Below, one piece after another: positions 8,767 through 16,814 of a stretch of 64,000 bases of DNA. Source of the stretch: Ustilago trichophora (taxonomy: Eukaryota; Basidiomycota; Ustilaginomycetes; Ustilaginales; Ustilaginaceae). How positions within the stretch are numbered: position 1 is the stretch's first letter; the number at the start of each line of letters is the position of its first letter. The position numbers were made by a program, and so were the translations under genes. The stretch spans positions 372,001 to 436,000 of the forward strand of contig OOIN01000021.1 of NCBI GenBank assembly GCA_900323505.1, written 5' to 3'. Under the pieces are notes generated by a model. It worked only from the letters and a program-made list of their open reading frames with translations. It did no database searches and was not told the origin of the DNA.

Positions 8767-9567
8767 ATGTTTGGCAAGACGAGACATTTTGCTCTGGTAC
8801 ATCTGATCACGTTGTCGGTACTGGCTTCTCTAAGTCTAGCTGCGCCTCTCGACACTGGCTCTCAAGTGTTTCCCATCGGTCCTGATGCGCCCGTTGCACC
8901 TGCTAATCCTGTCGCACCTGCTGATCCCGCGGTACCTGGCCGCGCCCCTCCGAAGCGTAATCCATACATTAGGCCTCCATTCGATCCGAAGAAACTCAAG
9001 CCCATCAAGGAATATGTCGAATATCCGACTGGAGTACCTGTTACTCAGCCAGCCCCACGAGCCTCTTGGTGGTCCAAGTGGACGATGCCTTGGTCTCCCG
9101 ATCCTAACGCAGTTCCCACTTCCACGAGACAAGTGAACAGATTGCTCCAAAATCCATCGGCGCCATTGGATTCTGGTCGAAAGCTGATTTTGAACCCAGT
9201 ACAAATGAAAGACTTTAACGCAATTAGGCTTCCGGGCAATGGATTCTCTAGTGCTGCGCTCGAAGGAATGTTGGAGCAGCAGCAAGGAAGACAGTTCTAC
9301 GCTGCGGGAGAAAATGGCAAGGTCTATTTCGTCAGTCCCAATCGCAAGGCGGTAGAAGTGGGTGCACTGACCCGGAATTCCGTGAATTATGCTCTCAACA
9401 AGCCTGGGATCCCGCCGACTGTAGTGACGCCGACAGTCACGAGCTCGGTCGCTCGTGCTGGAAATCAAGCCAAGTCTGGTCTGGGATGGATGGAAAGGCT
9501 CACCCAAGGCGCGAAGAGCTGGTTTGGATCAGCGGCCAGTGGATTAAAGTTCCTAAAGCCTGTCTAA
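8767..9567 (+). CDS. Secreted effector-like protein, sister of the 7127 gene (266 aa)
   Basis: The frame is open from 8737 only through a GTG; the first ATG is 8767 and gives a clean signal peptide (FALVHLITLSVLASLSLAAP). A Pro/Ala repeat (APVAPANPVAPADPAVP) ends in PPKRN with Lys-Arg at residues 63-64, exactly as in the preceding paralogue. The Trp-rich motif SWWSKWTMPWS, the central module (nt about 9181-9410: FNAIRLPGNGFSSAALEGM then GRQFYAAGENGKVYFV) and the C-terminal motif GLGWMERLTQGAKSWFGSA follow in the same order. It is single-exon and the product of a recent tandem duplication. The N-terminal repeat has changed type (Ser/Thr/Gly in one, Pro/Ala in the other) while its length is kept. 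Confidence 0.87.
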   Translation: MFGKTRHFALVHLITLSVLASLSLAAPLDTGSQVFPIGPDAPVAPANPVAPADPAVPGRAPPKRNPYIRPPFDPKKLKPIKEYVEYPTGVPVTQPAPRASWWSKWTMPWSPDPNAVPTSTRQVNRLLQNPSAPLDSGRKLILNPVQMKDFNAIRLPGNGFSSAALEGMLEQQQGRQFYAAGENGKVYFVSPNRKAVEVGALTRNSVNYALNKPGIPPTVVTPTVTSSVARAGNQAKSGLGWMERLTQGAKSWFGSAASGLKFLKPV

Positions 9568-10521
9568 AATGGCACAGCAGCGAGCTGGCTCTCGCTCCTT
9601 CTGTCTTGTTTATCATCCTTCCACACTTTCTCGCACTCTGTGCAACCTCTCGACTGTCACTTCGTTCAATCGTATTCACATTCTTTTCTTCCGTGGTGCA
9701 CTTGCGTTGCTTTCAGGTGAGACCACCATCGCGTCACCATGCTGATAGTCTGTGCAAAACTTCAGCCGTTTGGGGAAGGTGAGCGAGGCCTCTGGTATGA
9801 AACATTGAATATACAGCTTAATTCCTGTACCCACCAACCCACCATCGATCGCGAACGTGTATTGAATCGCCCGTCCAGCTTCACTCACAGTGAGGTTCAG
9901 TGAAGAGCGGTGACTCGTGTTGACAAAATAGCGTCATTCGGCGTAGGGAACCCACCCGACCTCGGAAGGGACCTTACCGATACCTTTTGGGTTGCGGCAT
10001 TTCAGCTGATTGCTTTATGTGGCGTCTTTCGAGGGATATGAAGCCGGTCGGACAATTGTCAGATGGGATGAAGGTGTGCCATCTTTTCCGTTCGTAGCTC
10101 AGCGGCAAATCATGGGTTTCGGACGTTAGCAGTGCTGAACCGAACGACACTTGCCATGGTTCCTTGGTCTACATGGTAGCAGATGCTAGTCGAAAGCCGA
10201 AGGCAGAGGCTGCGGCAAGTCGGTGGGTGCTGGTCCCGAGGGTGCAGGCGACAACCACAAGAGGCAGGTCCCATCGACCCACCACGCTTCTTGCGTCACA
10301 ACCACCGTTGTTCGTTTCGCCCTTGCAACACTGCCATACTGCGGTGGTAGGTCGACTTCATTTGGCCATGTTTATCGCCTCATCTTTACATAACAGCCAT
10401 CACCTCAGCCTGAATAGGAAAAGGGAGCCAGTACTGACAATCAACTCTCCTCCTCCCCTTCCGTGACTTTTTTTTCCACCATCTCTCACATTCCTTTAGC
10501 ACCATTGCGATAGCGGACAGC
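9568..10521. promoter_or_regulatory. Intergenic region between effector genes
   Basis: No gene is supportable. The stretch at about 9711-9745 (TTTCAGGTGAGACCACCATCG) echoes the CAGCTGAGACCCACACAACGAT block found three times upstream. The remainder is unique sequence and contains a tRNA A-box-like string at about 10096 that I rejected. Confidence 0.45.
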
Positions 10522-12942
10522 ATGATACCCCTTTCCTCCTCCAAGCAAAGGCGAAAGCGGCAAGCTTGGATAACTCTCTTGCTGCTTTTTCTCCTCTTCA
10601 ATGTCGCATTGGCTGCCAATCGTCGATCTGGGTCACTTCGTGCTAATGGTTCCAGGCAAGCGCAACAATTTTGGAAGCGAAGCGGTCCCGACTCAGCCTC
10701 AGAGGTCGCGAGGGGAGCATCTCAAGCCCCAGGTCCCAGCAAAGAATCTGCCGCCAACCTTCGCCGTACCATCAGCTCGCCAGAACTGTCCTCCCCGGCC
10801 GTAGAGGTCGGAGGTGGGACATCCGGAGCCCCAAATCTCGGAAAAGACTCTGCCGTCGGCCTACGCAGAACCTTCAGCTCGCTCGGCATAAGCACTCCCC
10901 AATCTCCTCCCATCTTTGAGACGGCACGCACTTCACGCGTATCCTCTCCTGCTCGATCCGATACTGGTTCCGAAAGATCCCATGGCTCGGACTCAATTCG
11001 ATCCGAATTTGGCTCAGAAAAGTCTCATGGCTCGGACTCAATTCGCTCAGAAGACAAATTCGGACCGTTGGAATACTCTTCCACGTCGGATGGAGACACA
11101 TCTGCAAGGTCCCAGGGATCACACATTACTGATGGCGAGATTGGCGGAAAGCTCAAAGATGCTGAGCTAAGGAGGATCATTCAAATGTCCAATGGCAGAC
11201 TTCAGTACACTCCACAGTCCAAGAAACTGGAAGTTCAACTACGGCCCACGGACAGACTGCGGTACGATCCACTGGAGGAGCAGCACCTTATGGATGATCC
11301 TGAGGCTGAATTGCGAGCCAAACTTGCCAGGGGTCCAAGATGGACTGATCTACCTCCTCCCGTGCTAGCTGAACGCCTACCGGACGGAACGATTGATTAT
11401 GAGTTGCAATCTGGGGCGAACAAACGCATTCGCGAAAAGGTTTTAACTTTGCCTGTCGGAGACCCAAGATACTTTCAACATGTCGTCGTGGCAGACGATG
11501 GCGCCCCGGGAGGATATAGAGTCTTTCGTTACAGTCATCAGAAGGATGGCTCCGTCTTTCGTCAGACAGAGAATCATATCCCGGACATCCTACACGACCT
11601 CATGCTTTATGAGGACCACTTGAAAGAGACTGAGCGAGAAGAGTTAGCCAAGTCAACCATCAAGAGCCACGGTTGGGACAGTTTAAGACCGGTAGTGCGG
11701 GCTGGAGAAGACGATTGGTCCAGAGCCGTGAAAGGTGTTACTGCCGCTCCTCCCAAGGACGCGTGGGGACGAGCGATGGACAAGTATAAAGGCAAAGTAG
11801 CCGATGCCAGATGGAAACTTCAGACTAAGATGAGCGATCTCAAAGACGTGATTGCAGTAGGCCGCGATCGAAGTCTCGAGAAATACCACACTACCGGCGG
11901 TATCCCTGCCCTTTACGGACGTCAGATGATCACGAATGGTATGGTGATCCCGGCTGAAGCACGAAGTATCGCACAACAAAGGGGAGAGGCACGTATCTTC
12001 TACAGTCCCTTCGATGAAAAGTCGCAAATTCGCATCACCTACGATGGCCAACTCAAGAAGCCCACGGACGAGCTGTTACCGCCATCCCATTTCCGCACCT
12101 ACCTGGTCAAAGATCCCAAGCTTGCCTTGCCGCTGCCGAGACATTGGAGGGAGAAGAAAAAGCCGGAAGGGAACCAGGAAACTACGGATACGCGGGTAGA
12201 CGTGATGGAGGATAGTAGGGATGAGGCGATTAGGCGTAGGAGACCACGCATGATAGAGTATTTGAGGTGGGTGAGAGACTTTGACGATAAGAGGGAATGG
12301 GCACCTAGGGTACCCCTTCGATGGCCGACGACGAAGTGGGATCCGGCCAAAGCGAGGATGAAGCAAGAGGTTCAGAAGTTCGGTCAACGCGTCAACAGTG
12401 GCTGGAACGACGTCAATACTGGCTTGAACAATGCCTGGCAAAAAGCCAGAGGTATCAGCGGGCCTCGCAGCTGGTTTACGCCTCGGACAAGCCCAGGTGG
12501 AGAAGCAACGGCTGGAAGCGAAGGAGCCACTGCTGCCGAAGGCGTCACTCAAGCGTCCGGTCTTGGTGCAAGGATCAATGCCGGTTGGAACAACGCCTGG
12601 AGCAGAGTACAAGCCGTTGGCGGGCCACGAACCTGGTTCAACTCCCAACGCAGACCTACAACATCCACTGGCGAAGCATCTCCTTCGTCAACCTCAATCG
12701 AGGACGGCGAAGCTACGACAGCCACAGAAGGTGGCGAGGCTGCTGCCGAGCGAGCTGCCGAAGAAACAACCCAAGCAGCCTCCCAAGCTCCCAACTCGAT
12801 CCAACGTCTCAACAATGGCCTCTCCACCGCCTGGAAACAAGCCAAAACCGTCGGTACCAAGGCCAAAAACGTAATGACGGATGTGCTTACAACCCCGTTC
12901 ATACCTTCAGTGAGACGGGTCATGCGTCCCTTGCCGCGCTGA
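10522..12942 (+). CDS. Large secreted effector-like protein (806 aa)
   Basis: The start ATG at 10522 gives a basic n-region (SKQRRKRQ) and hydrophobic core (ITLLLLFLLFNVALAA), a signal peptide with cleavage near residue 31. A Lys-Arg pair follows at residues 52-53 (FWKRSG). The N-terminal third is Ser-rich, with two diverged PELSSPAVE/LGISTPQSP-like segments and a 15-residue tandem repeat (GSERSHGSDSIRSEF, nt about 10966-11055). The middle holds a diverged version of the family module (KVLTLPVGDP ... GGYRVFRYS, nt about 11430-11540) in a larger globular region. The C-terminal fifth carries three degenerate amphipathic repeats (SGWNDVNTGLNNAWQKA, AGWNNAWSRVQAVGGPRTWF, NGLSTAWKQAKTVG) recalling the C-terminal motif of the small paralogues. 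It is single-exon. Family membership is less certain than for the others. Confidence 0.8.
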   Translation: MIPLSSSKQRRKRQAWITLLLLFLLFNVALAANRRSGSLRANGSRQAQQFWKRSGPDSASEVARGASQAPGPSKESAANLRRTISSPELSSPAVEVGGGTSGAPNLGKDSAVGLRRTFSSLGISTPQSPPIFETARTSRVSSPARSDTGSERSHGSDSIRSEFGSEKSHGSDSIRSEDKFGPLEYSSTSDGDTSARSQGSHITDGEIGGKLKDAELRRIIQMSNGRLQYTPQSKKLEVQLRPTDRLRYDPLEEQHLMDDPEAELRAKLARGPRWTDLPPPVLAERLPDGTIDYELQSGANKRIREKVLTLPVGDPRYFQHVVVADDGAPGGYRVFRYSHQKDGSVFRQTENHIPDILHDLMLYEDHLKETEREELAKSTIKSHGWDSLRPVVRAGEDDWSRAVKGVTAAPPKDAWGRAMDKYKGKVADARWKLQTKMSDLKDVIAVGRDRSLEKYHTTGGIPALYGRQMITNGMVIPAEARSIAQQRGEARIFYSPFDEKSQIRITYDGQLKKPTDELLPPSHFRTYLVKDPKLALPLPRHWREKKKPEGNQETTDTRVDVMEDSRDEAIRRRRPRMIEYLRWVRDFDDKREWAPRVPLRWPTTKWDPAKARMKQEVQKFGQRVNSGWNDVNTGLNNAWQKARGISGPRSWFTPRTSPGGEATAGSEGATAAEGVTQASGLGARINAGWNNAWSRVQAVGGPRTWFNSQRRPTTSTGEASPSSTSIEDGEATTATEGGEAAAERAAEETTQAASQAPNSIQRLNNGLSTAWKQAKTVGTKAKNVMTDVLTTPFIPSVRRVMRPLPR

Positions 12943-13177
12943 TGAAAACGTTGCGGTTCTGCCAGTATATAGACGTTACACTCTCTTTTCCACTGTCATT
13001 ACTTCGATACACAGTATATAGTACATTCCTTTTATTGAGGGGTGGTAAATGCGCGCTTTAGATGCGGTTCGATAGACGATGACGGTCTTTTTTCCTCGAG
13101 AGATGCGATACTGTATGATGTCGAAGAGAGAGAGAGAGAGAGAGGAAGAAAAAGAGAGATGTGCGGATTGTAGCGAC
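12943..13177. other. Convergent 3' region between effector array and ARP6
   Basis: Two stop codons face each other here. The only structure noticed is an (AG) run at 13125-13144, in what would be the ARP6 3' untranslated region. This is the boundary between the effector array and core genes. Confidence 0.6.
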
Positions 13178-15355
13178 TCATGCTGTGTGTGAGGGGTTGG
13201 ATGGTGGACCTGAGCTAAGGGGAGGGTAAAAGTGGATATTTGCCGCTCGAACAAGATCTCCTTCACCAGCTGACCCTGTTCCCGAGACAGGATTCATGTA
13301 CTTGGCATAGGTCAACCACCTCGCCTTCGCCACATCTTCCTCACCGTCTTTATCGAAAGCCTTGCTGGTCCTCGCCTTCTTCTTCTTCCCTCCTGCAGCC
13401 CTTGGCTTCCCACCATCCTCATTGGAAATCTCCCTCCTGACCGCTTCCCTTGCACTCACTTGACACGCAAACCCAACCCCTCCCTTGATCGCCGTCAAAC
13501 TCGCATCCTCCTCCATCGCCCTTTCCACATCCGGCCAAATCCGTAGTGGCACATCTGCAGGCGCAAACGGCCGCAACTCGGCAATCAACCTCCTACGCAT
13601 ACCTACCGCATTAGACAGCCCGCCGATAAGGACAATGTTCGACCACATCAGATCGCCCACGCTCCGAGAGACAGACTCGCAGACCGACGAGATGGACGCC
13701 TGGACAAGTTCCGGTAGCGGAGACTGGTCGAGAGAGAGCGACGACGGGTTGAAAAGGTGTTCGATGATGCTATACCGTTCAGAGGTTAGGGTGAGGGTTT
13801 GTTGGTCTTCTTCGGCTTCATTTTCGGAGCTGTCCGATGAGGAAGAAGAGGTGGGGTTGGAAGATGGAGATGTAGATGTAGATGATTGATGGGGAGAGGA
13901 AGAGGTGGCGATGAACGAGGATTCCCATTCGAGTAGCGGGTCGAGCTTCTGCCGTTTTGGAGGGCTGCTCGAGGTTGTGTGAGGCTGGTAAGGTGGCGGG
14001 TTGGGACCGTCGATGATGAACCCATACCTCGCTCTATCCCTTGCCTCCTTACCACCCTTTGTCGTCGCACTGCCTCCGTAGTCCGGCAGACTCCAAGTCA
14101 CACTAATGCTCTTCCCTTCAAACCCTTTACCCTTCTTCTTACTCGCATACTTGTCCAGCAACAGCAGATCGTTGTAACTCCATTCTGCAGCCTCCCTTTC
14201 CCTGATTCTGTCCAGCTCACCCCTCAGCTTGTCATCTGAGCCATACACCCTCTCCCCAACCTTGGCAGCAACAAAGCTCGTCCTCGCAAAGATGTGACTC
14301 ATGAGCCATGATTCGTCCATCATATCGAGCTGCTGGAAGGAGAGCGTTTCCTTGAGCAAGTTGATCAGCATTTTACCGCCTAACTCGATACGGCGGATGG
14401 AGGGGTAGTGAGGCGTGCCGGATATGAGAGGGATCGCGTGGCAGAAGGAGTAGCCGAGGTCGAGGATGAGAGTGCATTGCGGGCGAAGGGAGGTGAGGAT
14501 GCGTGGGATTGATGGTGTATCTGTAGATGTGGTGTTGGTAGTTGACGTGCGAGCGGTGCGCATGCGTTTTGCGGGCGAGGGACCGGAAGAGGTGGATTCG
14601 GTGGATTCTTCTGCTATTGCTGCTGCTGTAAAAGGTTCCTGTGCAGCCTGTGCTACTAATGACACTTGTTGAGCCACCTCAGATCGGAACACATCACTCC
14701 CCAACCCGACCAAATTAGCACCATTCGTCCGCCAAACCGCCTGCGCACCATACTGTTCGAACAGCAACAGATCCGTCGCATGCTGTGCGGGCTCCAAATT
14801 GTTATACGCTTCTGTGATGATCACCGCTTTGCCTGCTAGCAACTTGCCTCCCCCTTTCTTCTTCTTGCCTGTTTCTACCTCTCCTTCGAGTTTCGCCAAG
14901 TGGTTGGTCAACACGTGGTCCCAAATGGTCTTTTGCGCTGCCCAATCGACCACCACCCCGCTCTGATGGGGTAGGCGCAGATGCAATGCCGCATAGTCAT
15001 CGAGCAAAGCGTGGATGTGAGAGGAGACAAAGATGGATGTTTTGCTGCCAGGTGTCGGGGCAGTGGGCGATGTGGATGCGGGGATGGTGTGGGGGCTGCG
15101 GGTTCGGGCTATTGCGTTGGGGTATACTTCGATTGCTATTTGCTGGGCTAGAAGGTTTGAGTCTATGTGGGGGTCTGAAGACGAAGACGAAGATGAGGCA
15201 GAGGAGGAGGCAGCGGTGGCAGAAGATAGCGTGGAGGCAGGGAAAGGGTAAGGAACGGAAGCGATACGAATGTTGTGCGCTCCATTGTCGATGATTAAGA
15301 TATGATCTACGCCTGTCAGTGGATCCACTGCACCTTCGATGGATGTCGAGGCCAT
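13178..15355 (-). CDS. ARP6: Actin-related protein 6 (SWR1/SRCAP-type chromatin remodeller subunit)
   Basis: The order of conserved segments matches Arp6: HILIIDNGAHNIRIA (phosphate 1), a YPNAIAR segment, VVVDWAAQKTIWDHVL, AVIITEAYNNLEPAQHATDL with LFEQYGAQAVWRTN, LILDLGYSFCHAIP, IRRIELGGKMLINLLKE, and a C-terminal NIVLIGGLSNAVGMRRRL. Arp6 acts in the nucleus in the SWR1 complex that deposits H2A.Z. The protein is about 725 aa from the ATG at 15355, much longer than the usual 400-450, because of Ser-rich insertions and a Lys-rich stretch near the C-terminus. Two upstream in-frame ATGs exist (15382 and 15529). I prefer 15355 or 15382 because the actin fold begins soon after and the upstream part is not actin-like; a 5' intron cannot be excluded. 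It is divergent from COX19, with about 460 bases between. Confidence 0.85.
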   Translation of the reverse strand: MASTSIEGAVDPLTGVDHILIIDNGAHNIRIASVPYPFPASTLSSATAASSSASSSSSSSDPHIDSNLLAQQIAIEVYPNAIARTRSPHTIPASTSPTAPTPGSKTSIFVSSHIHALLDDYAALHLRLPHQSGVVVDWAAQKTIWDHVLTNHLAKLEGEVETGKKKKGGGKLLAGKAVIITEAYNNLEPAQHATDLLLFEQYGAQAVWRTNGANLVGLGSDVFRSEVAQQVSLVAQAAQEPFTAAAIAEESTESTSSGPSPAKRMRTARTSTTNTTSTDTPSIPRILTSLRPQCTLILDLGYSFCHAIPLISGTPHYPSIRRIELGGKMLINLLKETLSFQQLDMMDESWLMSHIFARTSFVAAKVGERVYGSDDKLRGELDRIREREAAEWSYNDLLLLDKYASKKKGKGFEGKSISVTWSLPDYGGSATTKGGKEARDRARYGFIIDGPNPPPYQPHTTSSSPPKRQKLDPLLEWESSFIATSSSPHQSSTSTSPSSNPTSSSSSDSSENEAEEDQQTLTLTSERYSIIEHLFNPSSLSLDQSPLPELVQASISSVCESVSRSVGDLMWSNIVLIGGLSNAVGMRRRLIAELRPFAPADVPLRIWPDVERAMEEDASLTAIKGGVGFACQVSAREAVRREISNEDGGKPRAAGGKKKKARTSKAFDKDGEEDVAKARWLTYAKYMNPVSGTGSAGEGDLVRAANIHFYPPLSSGPPSNPSHTA

Positions 15356-15812
15356 ATTGATGGTGGATGTTGAGGTGGGCATGGCCACCGACAAACGTAG
15401 AAGTGGATTGTGTTTGTGTAAAGGAAAGACGAGAGAGCAACACCTTGGATTCTTCTGGACCCTGACGACAGCTCGCTCCTCCACCACGCGCGCAGGCGGG
15501 TTTTCGAACCTCTTCTGGATGTAGGCCATGTTCGATCAAACAAAATTGCCCAGAAAAAAAAAAGACTCGGTGCTGACTTGAGCGAAATCCCGAATTCCGT
15601 CACCACTTTCCCTCCACCTTCCTTTTCTTGACAGATCTTCTCGGTGACTGACCGCTTTCAAATTACTTGTTCTGGACTCTGGTTGACCTTTTCCAGGTGC
15701 AGCTACTTTCGACTTGCTGCTGCCCTCTTTACCTCTTCAGAGCTTACGAAAGATTCTTCTCGATACTACCATCACCATCATCCATCGACAACCCGTGGAC
15801 TGAGTGTAAAAG
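15356..15812. promoter_or_regulatory. Divergent promoter of ARP6 and COX19
   Basis: This short bidirectional intergenic region contains pyrimidine-rich stretches and no separate gene. Part of it (15356-15529) is open in the ARP6 frame. Confidence 0.5.
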
Positions 15813-16525
15813 ATGTCGTTCGGCAGACCTCCAACATTCTCCGACTTCAAAGTGTCTCCTCCGGAAAGAGGATCTTTCCCACTCGATCATGAAGGTGAGT
15901 CTCTCACCCCTCTTCTCTCTCTCTCTGCATGGGCAAGGATAGATACTAACATCTTCACCCTCACTTTTTTGTTGTTACGTCTTGTCGCTGTGTAGGAGAA
16001 TGCAAATCCGTCATGCAAGAGTACATGAACTGCATCAAGTATAACAAAAATGACAATGGAAAATGTCGACACTTGAGTAAAGCCTATTTGCAATGTCGTA
16101 TGGACAAGTGAGTAGTCTATATCCCCATTTTTTTCTTTTGCTGCTGTTTATTTTTCAGTCTTTTCTTGGTATCGTATTGACCGTCTACTCGTCTGATTAG
16201 GGGCCTAATGGAACACGACGACATGGACAATCTAGGTTTCAAGGACGTCACTCCACCTTCTTCTGGTACCACCAACGCTGCTGCTGACCGTATTGCTTCT
16301 CAGAATCGAACCGCACACACCGGATCCACCCCAAGCTATGCAGGAGACACCCATGGCGCAGAAGGTAACGTAGCAAGTGCAAAAGCTGGCTCGGGAAGCC
16401 CAGCCGATGAACACAACAGAGGCCCCAACGCCGGTGCAGCCAATGCAAAGCGCCATGCAAGTGGACAAGCAGGTAGCTACGCTGGTGATAGCCACGGTCG
16501 AAGTGGAGCTGGAAGACTTGTGTAA
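15813..16525 (+). CDS. COX19: Cox19-type twin CX9C copper chaperone for cytochrome c oxidase (three exons)
   Basis: Exons are 15813-15894, 15996-16107 and 16201-16525, with GT-AG introns of 101 and 93 bases; the joined product is 172 aa. The segment PPERGSFPLDHEGECK is the Cox19 signature. Two CX9C motifs (C-KSVMQEYMN-C and C-RHLSKAYLQ-C) form the CHCH fold, followed by RMDKGLMEHDDMDNLGF, also Cox19-like. The family works in the mitochondrial intermembrane space delivering copper to cytochrome oxidase. Yeast Cox19 is about 98 aa; here the C-terminus is extended by some 85 Gly/Ala/Ser/His-rich residues with two SYAGD-[TS]-HG repeats. The splice sites are supported by an uninterrupted match through all junctions. 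Confidence 0.92.
15895..15995 (+). other. Intron 1 of COX19
   Basis: The donor is GTGAGT and the acceptor TAG (phase 1). Removal joins the Cox19 signature DHE to GECK. The length of 101 bases is typical of smut introns. Confidence 0.9.
16108..16200 (+). other. Intron 2 of COX19
   Basis: The donor is GTGAGT and the acceptor TAG (phase 2), 93 bases. Removal joins CRMD to KGLMEHDDM. Confidence 0.9.
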
Positions 16526-16814
16526 CAATTGTTTGTAGGATTACACCCAAGTTGTTGTTGAAAGGAACCAGGCAAGCAATGATCCGGGTTTAGACTGTGA
16601 GATGTTTGTTTTCTGTGAAAAAGAAAAAGAAAAAAAAAAGAGAGGTGAAAAAAAGGCACCAAAAAAGGGGATACTCACTCTCTCGCGCATCACACCTCAC
16701 CTCCTACACACCAAACAGCGATCTGAACCAAAAGCAAGCTCCAAAAGACTCTACAATCGAATTGCACACGAGCCAAGATCATCTAAACAAAACCAAACGT
16801 CAACATCGACCTTT

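Noticed and set aside
10090..10165. tRNA-like start TAGCTCAGCGG
   Set aside because: The A-box-like string is not followed by a B-box (GGTTCRANTCC) or a pairing acceptor stem.
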